Assembly (NCBI RefSeq): GCF_003337215.1
Contig: NZ_QPIG01000006.1
Coordinates: forward strand, 1-64,000
DNA from: Oceanihabitans sediminis
Lineage (GTDB): Bacteria > Bacteroidota > Bacteroidia > Flavobacteriales > Flavobacteriaceae
Direction of reading: 5' to 3'
Length of the DNA: 64,000 nt
Part shown: piece after piece, positions 24,492 to 34,359 of the stretch
Numbering within the stretch: the first letter of the stretch is position 1
Layout: each line of letters opens with the position of its first letter
Made by a program: the position numbers and the translations under genes
Notes under the pieces: generated by a model
Database searches by the model: none
What the model was told of the DNA's origin: nothing
What the model saw: only the letters and a program-made list of their open reading frames with translations

Positions 24492-26279
24492 CTACTCGAT
24501 ATAGATGACTTTTTCACCCGCATCAATAAAATCATTATACCTAAACGGACGTTTCAAACCAGATCTATCTACAATAACCAATGGTAATAGGGGCTTGCTC
24601 TCAGAGTCTTGAGATTTAACCCAATCGCGTGTATCAGTTTTTTGACTCATGCTTATTGCAACTTCTCTATAGTTAGAATCTTGTATTTTTTGAATCCAGG
24701 GCTGTATATCCACTTTACTAGAAAATAAAGTAGAAGCTGATACCGAACTTAATAGGTTAATACTACCCCCCTCCCCTTTATTTCTAGAAATCACAATAAA
24801 CTTTTCAGGAATAAATAAAGTATCATAAACAAACTGAGAGGCCAGAAGGTTTATTTCATTATTTACAGTTAGAGCTATAAACGTTCTAAAATCTTTTATA
24901 CCAGCTTCATTGAGGGTAGATTCTTCTAAAATATTACCATGAATACAGTCAAACCCCTGGCTCTTAGCTTCTTCACAAATGCTTTTGTTAGCATCTATAA
25001 AAATTACCTTGTTTGTCTCTGCTAAATGTTTCCCTAACACTAAAGCCAACGGATTCGCTCCTAAAATTACATAACCTTGTCTAGAGAATTGCTTAACCAA
25101 TTCACCACGCTTTTTTAACCAATTTGTTGTCCAAGTTAAAAGAACCGGAACTGAAAGTGTTGTCAAAATAGCCATAAAAACAAGAATGGAAAAAATTTCC
25201 TGACTAATAATACCTTTCTGTAAACCAATACCCGCAATAACAATTTCTACAGCTCCTCGCCCATTCATTCCGGTCCCAACAGCCAATCCTTCTCGCCAAC
25301 CATTGCCACTAGGTAAATAAAATAAAACCGTACCTAGTATTTTACCAGCAAAGGCAACTCCAACGATTAATAATAAAAGCTGTAAATCTGTTTTAAAAAC
25401 ATCTAAAGTAACATGAAAACCAGCGGTAACAAAAAATATTGGTGCCATAAATCCTATAGACACATCATGAAAAACACGTGTAATGTCTTTAGTTATTTTA
25501 TCATGAAATACACCGTCCTTTATAAATACACCAGCTACAAATGCACCTAAAATACCATGTAAACCTACAAGCTCTGCCAACTCCGAAAGACCAAAAACAA
25601 TAAGAAGTAATAAAGTAAAATAGGTGGTTCGGTTTTCTATATTCCTGCCAGACATCCATTTGCCAATCCTAGGAAGTACGTAAAGACCAAAAGCAGTAGC
25701 AAAAGCAAAAAACAGGATGATTTTAATAGCTATAAACAATATTTCAGCCATATTTACAGCTCCAGCATCAATAAAACTAGATAATCCCGCAAAAATGATT
25801 AATGCCAAGGTATCAGAAATTAAAGCTCCTGCCATTAAAACATAAGCAATGCGGGTGTCTAATAGCCCAAGATCAACAAGAATCCTACTCTTGGTTGCTA
25901 AAGAGGTAACTCCAACTGCAATACCTACAAAAAGACCCGCCATACTGCTTCCTCCACTTAAAGTTACCACATAATACCCCAAACCAAAAGGTACTACAAA
26001 ACCACCAATCGCAGCTAGAAGCCCTGCCCAAGAAGCTTTGCCTAAATCTTTAAAATTTATTTCCATGCCTATATAAGCCATTAGCAGAATAACACCTGCT
26101 TCAGAAATAATAACTAAAGTACTTGAAGTATCTACAAGCCCAAGTAAAGAGGGACCAATTATCACACCAACTAAAAGCTCTCCTAAAATTGCTGGATAAC
26201 CAATACGGTTAATTAATGCGCCTGCCCCCCAAGCCGCGAATAGGACTATAAATAAGTTTAAAATGTCAAATCCTTCCAT
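24492..26279 (-). CDS. CPA2-family cation:proton antiporter with TrkA-N domain
   Basis: 595 residues. The first 380 or so form about 12 membrane spans of the Na+/H+ exchanger family (GYPAILGELLVGVIIGPSLLG, LGAFVAGVFI, TGMNGRGAVEIVIAG). Residues about 400-520 form a Rossmann TrkA-N domain (GYVILGANPLALVLGKHL... VIFIDANKSICEEAKSQGFD...GNI). This is the KefB/KefC layout, with nucleotide gating of K+ or Na+ exchange against H+ in the inner membrane. The last 70 residues are less conserved. Monocistronic. Confidence 0.9.
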   Translation of the reverse strand: MEGFDILNLFIVLFAAWGAGALINRIGYPAILGELLVGVIIGPSLLGLVDTSSTLVIISEAGVILLMAYIGMEINFKDLGKASWAGLLAAIGGFVVPFGLGYYVVTLSGGSSMAGLFVGIAVGVTSLATKSRILVDLGLLDTRIAYVLMAGALISDTLALIIFAGLSSFIDAGAVNMAEILFIAIKIILFFAFATAFGLYVLPRIGKWMSGRNIENRTTYFTLLLLIVFGLSELAELVGLHGILGAFVAGVFIKDGVFHDKITKDITRVFHDVSIGFMAPIFFVTAGFHVTLDVFKTDLQLLLLIVGVAFAGKILGTVLFYLPSGNGWREGLAVGTGMNGRGAVEIVIAGIGLQKGIISQEIFSILVFMAILTTLSVPVLLTWTTNWLKKRGELVKQFSRQGYVILGANPLALVLGKHLAETNKVIFIDANKSICEEAKSQGFDCIHGNILEESTLNEAGIKDFRTFIALTVNNEINLLASQFVYDTLFIPEKFIVISRNKGEGGSINLLSSVSASTLFSSKVDIQPWIQKIQDSNYREVAISMSQKTDTRDWVKSQDSESKPLLPLVIVDRSGLKRPFRYNDFIDAGEKVIYIE

Positions 26280-26439
26280 ATAATTAGTCTTTTATAGTAT
26301 ATTGATATTCAATAAATATCGGATATTTTTTTGAGAATCGCACACATATACACTGATTTCGAAACACATAACTCCATTAACAAACAAAAAAAGACCTCTA
26401 TATCTGCCCACTATGAACCATCCTACTATTAGTTTTTTT

Positions 26440-26497
26440 ATTAAATTACACATCTAAAAAGCTAGAAACTCCTATCCCAAAAAAGCAGATATAAATT
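26440..26497 (+). promoter_or_regulatory. L-like promoter sequence before the DUF2200 gene
   Basis: ATTAAATTACACATC (26440-26454) is identical to bases in leaders A and B, and CCCAAAAAAGCAGATATAA lies in the place of their AAAAAAGTATATATAA. The hairpin and GTTG core are absent. This suggests that part of the L block is a general promoter motif of the host and not unique to cassettes. Confidence 0.45.
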
Positions 26498-26553
26498 GCA
26501 GAAAAACACATGAGGATTTAAGAAGTTACTAGCATCAATCAAATCTTAATAAA

Positions 26554-26931
26554 ATGAAAGTTACAGACGAGAAAAATGAAAAGGTTGCTAATATGATATT
26601 TGCAACTATTTATCCTCTTTACCTGAATAGATTAGAGAAAAATGGAAGAACCAAAGATGAACTAAATCAAGTAATAGAATGGTTTACTGGGTTTAATAAT
26701 AATGATTTACAAACACTTATAGAAGACAAAGCTACCTTTAGAACCTTCTTTCAAAAAGCCAAAATACATCCGAATGCACACATGATTAAAGGAGTCGTTT
26801 GTGGGTATCGAATAGAAGAAATAGAAGATGAATTTGAAGTGTACAAACAATGCAGGCGTATGGAAAAGCTTATAGATGAATTGGCTAGAGGTCGTAAAAT
26901 GGAGAAAATATTACGTGAAGAAAAAAAGTAG
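26554..26931 (+). CDS. DUF2200-family protein
   Basis: 125 residues. MIFATIYPLYLNRLEKNGRTKDEL, VIEWFTGF, FFQKAKIHPNAHMIKGVVCGYRIEEIED and the RMEKLIDELARGRKMEKIL tail match the DUF2200 family across its whole length. Function unknown; probably cytoplasmic. Single gene. Confidence 0.88.
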   Translation: MKVTDEKNEKVANMIFATIYPLYLNRLEKNGRTKDELNQVIEWFTGFNNNDLQTLIEDKATFRTFFQKAKIHPNAHMIKGVVCGYRIEEIEDEFEVYKQCRRMEKLIDELARGRKMEKILREEKK

Positions 26932-27265
26932 AAACTACAACCCAACAATTAAAAGGGAATAAAAATATGGCCTGGCTAATAGACAGAAAACAAAAACTAT
27001 ATACACACAAAAGCAACAGAAGACAAAGGTTTTATTAAAAGACTTTATTATAGGAATAGTGACCACGCTTATCAAGCAAGTGTAACCCCTGCTTAATACA
27101 TCTCATAATACCCTACTAAAAACGTATCAAACAAGCTTTCAGAAACACAAAAACTACCTTCTTTTGTTGTAATAGCTGTTCAGGTTAAAAAGCAGATAAC
27201 ACTACTTTTATTAAAACGTGTAGCAATAAAAAGTATAGCCTGATATAAAAACATTTAGGTTGTTG
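26932..27265. other. Intergenic region without a recognisable gene
   Basis: About 330 AT-rich bases between the convergent DUF2200 and TolC genes. No frame or clear terminator hairpin was seen. Confidence 0.5.
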
Positions 27266-28585
27266 TTATAAATCTAAAATTCCTGCTAATTCTTTCAAGG
27301 TTATTTCCGAAAGCTTTGCTTCGTATGCAGCATTACTGGAACGAACCACTGCATTAATATAATTAAGCTGTGCAGCTCTAAACTCTATAGTAGGAATGGT
27401 ACCTATTTTATATTTTGCAATAGTAATATCTAAGTTTTCCTTGGCAATATCCTCATTGCGTATTTCTAGTTCCATTAAATTTAAATTTGTTTGATACCTT
27501 TGATAAGCTGTCAATAGTTGCCTCATCAGGTTCTGCGTTTGTTGTTCTAGTAACAATTCAGAATTCTCTATTTGAAGCTTTGCTATTTGTTCGTTTCGTT
27601 TTTGGTTGAAACCATTAAATATGTTTAGCCTAGCAGAAAGTCCAATATTAAAACCGCGTGCTTCATTACTGGTCGAAAATCCTAATTCAGATGCCGATTC
27701 GTTAAATAAATAACCCGCCTGCGCACTAATTATAGGCAGCCGGTCGCCTTTGACTTGTTTTAGTTCTAGTTCCGCAATCCTTTTATTTATTACTTGTGCA
27801 ACTAATTGTGGGTTTTGTAATTTTGTCGCTTCTTCTAACCTATTAAGATTTAAACCCTTATCTATGACAATTAAATCAATAACGCTAAACTCAGTTTTTA
27901 TATCCCTACCCATAATTTCGTTTAAACGGGTTTTGGTATTCTTAAACTGTTCTTGTTGCCTGAAATATTGAGTTTGATCTGTATTTTCATCCACTTGTGC
28001 ATTCAAGAGTTCTAATTTTGAAGCTTTCCCTATACGGAAACGATTGTTCGCCAATGCTACTCTTTGTCGTGAAATGACCAAGGTGCTATCTAAAGCCTTA
28101 AGCTGCCTTTTCTGTTGAACCAAATTATAATATGTAATCATAACATCGCCTACCGTACTCAAAACAGCTTGTTGCAGTTCGGCTTCTCCTAGCTTTTTAA
28201 CTTCTTTTAATTGGTCGTACCGTGCAAACATCTTTAAACCATCAAAAAGGGTCCAATCTAACTCTACACCATAATTCAAATTATAATTTTGTGCATTATC
28301 CTGCGAGAGACTGGAGCCATCAGAACGTGTTTGAGTCACATTCTGATAGTTCTTATTAGTATTCGCAATGGCGTTTACGCTAGGTAACATACCTGCAAAA
28401 CCTGGACTTACCAAAGCTTCATCTATTTCCAACTCATTAGACACCATCTTTATTTGGTAATTATTTTCGAGTGCAATCGATACGGCTTCGTTTACCGAAA
28501 GAATTTCTTTTTCCTGTGCCAACGCATTTAAACCTACAAATGCAAGAACTAATACAATAAGTTTATGTAAGGCTTTCTGTTTCAT
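27266..28585 (-). CDS. TolC-family outer-membrane efflux protein
   Basis: 439 residues from ATG at 28585 (MKQKALHKLIVLVLAFVGLNALAQ, a signal peptide); an ATG at 28603 would add six residues. Two related helical halves are typical of TolC: SVNEAVSIALENNYQIKM and FDGLKMFARYDQL in the first, AEAE-type coiled coils and LNIFNGFNQKRNEQIAKLQIE in the second. It forms the outer-membrane channel of the tripartite pump. Its start overlaps the end of the RND gene by 23 bases, so it is the last gene of the operon. Confidence 0.92.
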   Translation of the reverse strand: MKQKALHKLIVLVLAFVGLNALAQEKEILSVNEAVSIALENNYQIKMVSNELEIDEALVSPGFAGMLPSVNAIANTNKNYQNVTQTRSDGSSLSQDNAQNYNLNYGVELDWTLFDGLKMFARYDQLKEVKKLGEAELQQAVLSTVGDVMITYYNLVQQKRQLKALDSTLVISRQRVALANNRFRIGKASKLELLNAQVDENTDQTQYFRQQEQFKNTKTRLNEIMGRDIKTEFSVIDLIVIDKGLNLNRLEEATKLQNPQLVAQVINKRIAELELKQVKGDRLPIISAQAGYLFNESASELGFSTSNEARGFNIGLSARLNIFNGFNQKRNEQIAKLQIENSELLLEQQTQNLMRQLLTAYQRYQTNLNLMELEIRNEDIAKENLDITIAKYKIGTIPTIEFRAAQLNYINAVVRSSNAAYEAKLSEITLKELAGILDL

Positions 28586-31500
28586 ATTTTTCGATTTTAT
28601 CAAATTCTGGGCGGTGTAACTTTTCTCTTGACCACATTAAATACAATGCAGGAATCACAAATAGAGTAAGAATTAATGAAAACATTGTTCCTCCTACAAT
28701 CACAACCCCCATTCCCATTCTACTTGTCGATGCTTCTCCTAAAGACAAGGCTATGGGCAATGCCCCTAAAGCAACAGTCAAAGTGGTCATTAAAATAGGT
28801 CTCAATCGTGATTCTGATGCCTTTAATATGGCTTCCCTTTTTGCCATACCGTCTTCGCGAAGCTGGTTCGCAAATTCTAAGATAAGAATACCGTTTTTGG
28901 TTACTAAACCTATTAGCATTATAGTACCAATCTGACTAAAAATGTTCCAAGTCTGACCAAAAAGCCACAAGGAAAATACAGCGCCAGCAACAGCCATTGG
29001 TACGGTAAGAATTATTATAAATGGGTCTATAAAACTTTCAAACTGAGCTGCTAAAATCAAAAAGATAAGTAGCAAAGCCAAACCAAAAGCAAAAAGGGTG
29101 TTACTACTACTTTCCACAAAATCACGAGACTCTCCTCCTAAATCTGTGGTAAAAGTGTCATCCAACACATTGCCACTTATAGCCTCCATGGCTTCTATAC
29201 CGTCACTTATACTTTTTCCTGGGGACAAGGCAGCAGAAACTGTAGCACTCATATAACGATTATTATGATATAATTGAGGTGGACTGCTCTGCTCTTCCGT
29301 TGTTACAAGATTGTCTAATTGTATCAATTGACCTTTGTCATTTTTAACATACATTGCCGTTAAGTCCATTGGCGCACTTCTATCTGCTTTATCAAATTGA
29401 CCCAGGACTTGATATTGCTTGCCATTCATTAAAAAGTAACCAAAACGCTGTCCACTTAATGACAATTGCAATGTTTGTGCAACATCTAATACAGAAACGC
29501 CTAAACTTTGTGTTTTTTCTCGATCAATAGTCACATACACTTCTGGCTTATTGAATTTTAAATTCACATCACTATTTGAAAATGTAGGGTCCTTTTCAAC
29601 AGCTTCCATAAATGCTGGTATCTTTTCACGCAATTTTTCGAAATTCTGCGCTTGAATGATAAACTGAATGGGCATACCTCCTCGTCTGCTTACAGAAATA
29701 GTAGGTGTTTCAGATACACTTACCCGAGCATTTGTGAAATCACGAGTCCAATTGGTTAAATCGGCGGCAATTTCGTGCTGACTTTTATCTCTTTCGGAAG
29801 GGTCAACCAATGTTATAATGGCACGACCACTATTTACCGCTCCAGAACCAAAACCGGGAGATGTTATTATTAAACTAACCTGTTTCTCGGGAATAGAATC
29901 ATTTATTAAATTAGTTAGCTCCGTCATATAACGATCCATATAATCGTACGAGGCGCCTTCCGGCCCTGTAACCGAAGCTCTTATATAACTGCGGTCATCA
30001 TAAGGTGCCGTTTCTTTTTTTAGTAGGGTATAGAAAAGGCCTATCATCGCAATACACACCAATAAAATAGGGTAACTCAACCATTTCTTTTTTATAAAAT
30101 GTCGCAAATTATCGGCATAACCCGTATTCATCTTTTCGAAATAGCGTTCTGTAACTTTATAAAATTTACCTTGCTTCTGTTTGCCAGGACGCATTAAATA
30201 CGCATTTAACATAGGGGTTAACGTAAGCGAAACAAAGGCAGACACCATGACAGCGGTGGCGAGTACCACACCAAACTCACGAAATAATCTTCCCACAAAT
30301 CCTTCTAAAAATATAACGGGTAGAAATACAGCAGCTAGTGTAACGGATATTGAAATAATGGCGAAGAAAATTTCTTTAGATCCTTTTACAGCCGCCTCAA
30401 TAGGCGACATTCCTTCTTCTACTTTTTTATAAATGTTTTCGGTAACAACAATACCATCATCCACCACCAAACCTGTGGCGAGTACAATGGCTAAAAGTGT
30501 TAGCACATTGATACTGTAGCCAAAAAGCCACATTATAAAAAAGGTAGCAATCAGCGATACGGGTATATCAATAAGCGGTCGTAAGGCTATAGACCAATTT
30601 CTAAAGAAAAGGTATATAACTATAATTACAAGTATAATGGCAATAACAAGCGTTTCTACAACTTCTACTATGGCACTTTTTATAAATAAGGTGTTATCTC
30701 TTGAAATATTCAATATAAAATCTGAAGGCAAGTCTTTTTTAAGCTTTTCATATTCAATATAAAATGCATCTGCAATATCCACATAATTGGTCCCTGGTTG
30801 CGGCACAATGGCTGTTGCAACCATAGGTTGACCACTATCAGATAGTTTGGTCTCCATATTGTCAGCCTCTAAACGTGCCCTTCCTACATCGCTCATTCTA
30901 ACTACTCGCTCCTCGTCAGCCAATATGATGATGTTGTTAAATTCTTCTTCGGTGGAAAGGTTTCCTATAGTTTTTACCGTCAGTTCTGTATTGGCACCTG
31001 TTAGTTTTCCTGAGGGAAGCTCCACGTTTTGAGCAAGCAGCGCATTTCTTACATCTGCTACGGTTACGCCATATGCAGCCAATTTAGCAGGGTCAATCCA
31101 TAGTCGCATCGCATACAAGCGATCTCCCCAAACTTGAATACTACTTACACCAGGAATAGTTTGAAGTCTTGTGGCAATAACGTTTTCAACATAATCAGAA
31201 AGTTCTAAAACATCTCTATTATCGCTTTGAACGGTCATTACTATGATGGGTTCAGAGTCTGCGTCGGCTTTTGAAACTACAGGAGGTGCATCAATATCGT
31301 CCGGAAGCCTTCGTATAGCTTGTGAAACCTTGTCGCGTACATCGTTTGCTGCGGCTTCTAAATCTTTGTCTAAATGGAATTCTATATTAATACGACTAGA
31401 ACCTTGATTACTTGACGAAGAAATATTCCTAATACCATCAATGGAATTAATAGATTTTTCAAGTGGTTCTGTAATCTGTGACTCAATGATATCTGCGTTA

Positions 31501-31661
31501 GCTCCAGAATAAGTGGTAGAGACAGAAATAATTGCTGGATCAATGGATGGGAATTCACGTACACCAAGGTAAGTGTAGCCAATAACACCAAAGAGAATTA
31601 ACGCAATGTTCATTACTATAGCAAGAACAGGTCGCTTTATGCTTAGGGTTGATATATTCAT
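28563..31661 (-). CDS. RND-family efflux pump, inner-membrane permease
   Basis: 1032 residues, AcrB/HAE1 length. MNISTLSIKRPVLAIVMNIALILFG starts span 1; the two large periplasmic loops and repeated 6-span halves are clear (IDIPVSLIATFFIMWLFGYSINVLTLLAIVLATGLVVDDGIVVTENI; IILTVPMAVAGAVFSLWLFGQTWN). The DD pair in GLVVDDGIVV is the proton relay. It exports hydrophobic compounds, driven by the proton gradient. The ATG overlaps the adaptor gene's stop by four bases. Confidence 0.95.
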   Translation of the reverse strand: MNISTLSIKRPVLAIVMNIALILFGVIGYTYLGVREFPSIDPAIISVSTTYSGANADIIESQITEPLEKSINSIDGIRNISSSSNQGSSRINIEFHLDKDLEAAANDVRDKVSQAIRRLPDDIDAPPVVSKADADSEPIIVMTVQSDNRDVLELSDYVENVIATRLQTIPGVSSIQVWGDRLYAMRLWIDPAKLAAYGVTVADVRNALLAQNVELPSGKLTGANTELTVKTIGNLSTEEEFNNIIILADEERVVRMSDVGRARLEADNMETKLSDSGQPMVATAIVPQPGTNYVDIADAFYIEYEKLKKDLPSDFILNISRDNTLFIKSAIVEVVETLVIAIILVIIVIYLFFRNWSIALRPLIDIPVSLIATFFIMWLFGYSINVLTLLAIVLATGLVVDDGIVVTENIYKKVEEGMSPIEAAVKGSKEIFFAIISISVTLAAVFLPVIFLEGFVGRLFREFGVVLATAVMVSAFVSLTLTPMLNAYLMRPGKQKQGKFYKVTERYFEKMNTGYADNLRHFIKKKWLSYPILLVCIAMIGLFYTLLKKETAPYDDRSYIRASVTGPEGASYDYMDRYMTELTNLINDSIPEKQVSLIITSPGFGSGAVNSGRAIITLVDPSERDKSQHEIAADLTNWTRDFTNARVSVSETPTISVSRRGGMPIQFIIQAQNFEKLREKIPAFMEAVEKDPTFSNSDVNLKFNKPEVYVTIDREKTQSLGVSVLDVAQTLQLSLSGQRFGYFLMNGKQYQVLGQFDKADRSAPMDLTAMYVKNDKGQLIQLDNLVTTEEQSSPPQLYHNNRYMSATVSAALSPGKSISDGIEAMEAISGNVLDDTFTTDLGGESRDFVESSSNTLFAFGLALLLIFLILAAQFESFIDPFIIILTVPMAVAGAVFSLWLFGQTWNIFSQIGTIMLIGLVTKNGILILEFANQLREDGMAKREAILKASESRLRPILMTTLTVALGALPIALSLGEASTSRMGMGVVIVGGTMFSLILTLFVIPALYLMWSREKLHRPEFDKIEKYETESLT

Positions 31662-32740
31662 TTTGTTCCGGTGGATTTGTGAGATTTCTCAAATTCTACG
31701 TTAACAGGAGCACCATCTTTAAGAGCCATAACCCCAGAAGTAAGAATAGTATCTCCTACCTTTAAGCCAGAAGTAACACGAACATCTTTATCCGTACGAG
31801 AACTTGTTTCTACTTCTATTTGATACGCCTTTCCATCTTTTAAAATAAAAATAACTTTACCATTTTGAATAGGAATTAAAGCTTCTGTAGGAACCATTAT
31901 GGCATCATCTACCGTCTCTAAAGGAAGCTTAACGTTTGCAAACATTCCTGGATACAATGCTCTTTCAGGATTATCAGCAATAGCACGCACTTTTAATGTT
32001 CTTGTAGTTAAATCTATCATAGGTTCTACAGCATAAATCTTAGCTTTGTACACCGCTTTAGATCCTGAAACACTAAACGAAAGTTCATTATTCACTTGCA
32101 TTCTATTGGCATATTTTTCAGGGATACTGAATGTTATTTTCAACTGATCTAAGTTTACTAAAGTAGCTATGGGTGTAGTCGGAGTAATATAGGCGCCTTT
32201 TGAAATATTTCTTAAACCAATGGTGCCAGAAAACGGAGCTCTAATGCTTGCCTTCTTTAATTGGGCAGAGATAAGCTGCGATTGCGCTTTTGCACTTTTA
32301 AAATCGGCACTGGCAATATCGTATTCCTCTTGACTTATGGCTTGTTTTTCTAATAACAACCTTGCTCTACGTTCATTTTCCGAAGCCAATTGCTGTGCAG
32401 TAGTAACTTGTGAAAGTTGTGCACGAATTTCTGTATCGTTTACTCTTAACAGCACTTGACCTTTGGAAACCTCAGCTCCTTCTTCAAAGTTAATAGCTTC
32501 TACCACACCATTTATTTCACTGCGAATTTCAACTTGCTCATTGGCTTCAAGTGTTCCGGAAAGCGAAAGCTTGTCTGTAAATTTTTCAGGGCTAACTACA
32601 AGTCCTGTCACAGTTTTAACGGTACGTGTTCCAGCTTTTTGTCCTACATTGTTTTCTTCATTATTACTAATGATTCTGTAGGCAACTAACGCAAGTATCC
32701 CAAAAATAAATACAGCGTAAACAATATGTTTGATTTTCAT
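31658..32740 (-). CDS. RND efflux periplasmic adaptor (membrane fusion protein)
   Basis: 360 residues. N-terminal membrane anchor (about 5-24), barrel-sandwich hybrid/lipoyl halves (EIRSEINGVVEAINFEEGAEVSKGQVLLRV and RAPFSGTIGLRNISKGAYI) around a helical hairpin, then a beta-barrel and the membrane-proximal domain (ALYPGMFANVKLPL, VPTEALIPIQNGK). First gene of the adaptor-RND-TolC operon. The promoter should lie in 32741-32880; no TAnnTTTG box is obvious, but an imperfect hairpin (32793-32821) is there. Confidence 0.93.
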   Translation of the reverse strand: MKIKHIVYAVFIFGILALVAYRIISNNEENNVGQKAGTRTVKTVTGLVVSPEKFTDKLSLSGTLEANEQVEIRSEINGVVEAINFEEGAEVSKGQVLLRVNDTEIRAQLSQVTTAQQLASENERRARLLLEKQAISQEEYDIASADFKSAKAQSQLISAQLKKASIRAPFSGTIGLRNISKGAYITPTTPIATLVNLDQLKITFSIPEKYANRMQVNNELSFSVSGSKAVYKAKIYAVEPMIDLTTRTLKVRAIADNPERALYPGMFANVKLPLETVDDAIMVPTEALIPIQNGKVIFILKDGKAYQIEVETSSRTDKDVRVTSGLKVGDTILTSGVMALKDGAPVNVEFEKSHKSTGTK

Positions 32741-32883
32741 AATAAAAGTCTTAAATAAATCTTGTGCTTATACTCGTAATTCTTCTGTGACTAAGAAGCC
32801 TTCCTCAAAACAAGACTTCTTTTATTTTTATTCTAAACTAACACATAAATTATAGAGGAGTATGATCATTTTACAATCTATTT

Positions 32884-33068
32884 TTATTGATTGGCTACAT
32901 TCTTCCTGTTTTTCAGATAATAATCTACAGAGTATTTACCCGCGCCAGTGAAAAATAAAGTCAGATAACCAACTCCGTAAATCAATGCTTTTTCCATTCT
33001 ACCAAAATCGTCAGCAATATGAACTATAAAAACAGCTACAAACATGGTTATAATTAAAGGGATTGTCT
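32884..33068 (-). pseudogene. C-terminal remnant of a DoxX-family membrane protein
   Basis: Reading left from the IS edge, the frame gives TIPLIITMFVAVFIVHIADD, then EKALIYGVGYLTLFFTGAGKYSVDYYL and stops at 32884. This is the last 60 or so residues of a DoxX-type four-span protein (usual length 130-150). The N-terminal half is missing: beyond the IS element at 33069-34359 lies a different broken gene. The gene was therefore cut by insertion plus deletion. Confidence 0.8.
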
Positions 33069-33102
33069 TGTCCTGAAATATGGCTACAGGTTAAAATTGA
33101 AT

Positions 33103-33978
33103 TTACGCTGATAATTTATATACCATATTTGGTGTTTTAAAGTTTAAAGATAAGTGTAATCTTATTTCGTTGTATAAATTAATTGCATTTTTTGCTGCTC
33201 TCTTAGCGTGAGCCACGTTATCAAAGGTTTGGTCGAGATAAAATTCGTCTTTTAAGATGCCATTTACACGTTCTGCCATTGCATTTTCGTAACAATGATT
33301 TTCTTCTGTCATACTAATATCTATTTTCTTTCTTTTCAATATTTGTGTGTATACATTGCTGCAATACTGTATTCCTCTGTCTGAATGATGAATGAGTTGT
33401 TTAATATTTTCAGCTTGATAAATAGCCTTATTAAGGGCTCTCACACAACCTTTTAGTTCCAAGCTATCACTAAGGTCATAACCCACTATTTTTCTAGAAT
33501 GCATATCGGTTATTAAAGCCAGGTAGCAAAAGCCTTTTACGGTTCTTATGTAGGTTATATCACTCACCCAAACTTGGTTAGCTCTAGTAACTTCTAAGTC
33601 TTTTATAATGTTGTTATACTTATAAAAACGATGATACGAGTTTGTTGTTCTGGCACTGGTTTTCTTTCTAAGTGCTAGCATTTTATATTTTCTAAGAATA
33701 TTAAACAGCGTATCTCTACCGACCTTAATATTGGCTTTAGTAAAGTCTACATCTAATGATTTTACAAGTTTTCTTACGCCTTCTCTAGGAAGGGATTTGC
33801 GCCTTTTTCTAACGATGTTTATAATCTGTTGTTCCAGTTTTATACGCTTATCAGCTCTAGATTTGTATTTATAATACGCATCCCGTTTAAGTCCGAAACA
33901 ATGAGTTATAGTCGTTAAAGAAGCAAATCCCTTAGATTTCTCTTTCGCTTTGATTAAGGCTTTATACTTAGCTTTTTT
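33103..33978 (-). CDS. IS3-family transposase OrfB (DDE catalytic part, made by -1 frameshift)
   Basis: About 290 residues, open from the A9 tract (33973-33981) down to 33103 with no own start near the tract. The DDE triad is visible: VWVSDITYI (first Asp), LIHHSDRGIQY (second Asp) and NAMAERVNGILK (Glu). The upstream part (FGLKRDAYYKY, LPREGVRKL, VGRDTLFNILRKY) is the HTH_21-like region. The complete enzyme is an OrfAB fusion. An internal ATG at 33681 is not the natural start. Confidence 0.88.
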   Translation of the reverse strand, partial: KKAKYKALIKAKEKSKGFASLTTITHCFGLKRDAYYKYKSRADKRIKLEQQIINIVRKRRKSLPREGVRKLVKSLDVDFTKANIKVGRDTLFNILRKYKMLALRKKTSARTTNSYHRFYKYNNIIKDLEVTRANQVWVSDITYIRTVKGFCYLALITDMHSRKIVGYDLSDSLELKGCVRALNKAIYQAENIKQLIHHSDRGIQYCSNVYTQILKRKKIDISMTEENHCYENAMAERVNGILKDEFYLDQTFDNVAHAKRAAKNAINLYNEIRLHLSLNFKTPNMVYKLSA

Positions 33979-34325
33979 TTTAGCTCTGCAACAGATTTGT
34001 AGCCTAGATCTTCAGCTGCTACTTCCAGATAAGAATCCAATACCATGGTATCCAGATCCTTTTTAAGTAACAGTTTTTTAAGCTGTTCTATTTCCTTTTG
34101 CAAGGCTTTAATTCGAGATATTTCGTCTTTAGTTTCCACTTTTACTCTGGTGTTCATTAAGTCTTTACGATTGTACTTTTTAATCCACTCATTGACTTTT
34201 GTAGGTGCAATAGAGTAGAGTTTACAAAGTTCGCTCTTTGTGTGTTTTCCGGTTGTAAGTTCGGCTAAAATTTTCAGTTTAAAGGGTTCTGAATACCGTC
34301 TAATTACTTTGTCATTTCTATACAT
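33954..34325 (-). CDS. IS3-family transposase OrfA (helix-turn-helix part)
   Basis: 123 residues. The HTH is RYSEPFKLKILAELTTGKHT followed by SELCKLYSIAPTKVNEWIKKY, then a leucine-zipper region (ISRIKALQKEIEQLKKLLLKK). It ends ELKKKLSIKP. The A9 stretch 33981-33973 gives an A-AAA-AAG slippery heptamer, so a fraction of ribosomes should move to the -1 frame and continue into OrfB. Confidence 0.9.
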   Translation of the reverse strand: MYRNDKVIRRYSEPFKLKILAELTTGKHTKSELCKLYSIAPTKVNEWIKKYNRKDLMNTRVKVETKDEISRIKALQKEIEQLKKLLLKKDLDTMVLDSYLEVAAEDLGYKSVAELKKKLSIKP

Positions 34326-34359
34326 AATGTTTAAAATTATGTAGCCTTTATTCAGGACG

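Larger units (their letters stand above)
33069..34359 (-). mobile_element. IS3-family insertion sequence
   Basis: About 1.29 kb. The left end TGTCCTGAAATATGGCTACA (33069-33088) and right end TGTAGCCTTTATTCAGGACG (34340-34359) are imperfect inverted repeats (core CCTGAA-TA--GGCTACA). The two overlapping transposase frames and the A9 slippery site are intact, so the element could be active. No target duplication is seen next to the ends (TCT on the left, GGT on the right), and the flanking genes do not join. Confidence 0.85.

Noticed and set aside
33103..33681. OrfB starting at the internal ATG 33681 as a separate short transposase
   Set aside because: The frame is open and conserved upstream to the A9 slippery site, so the natural product is the frameshifted OrfAB fusion.
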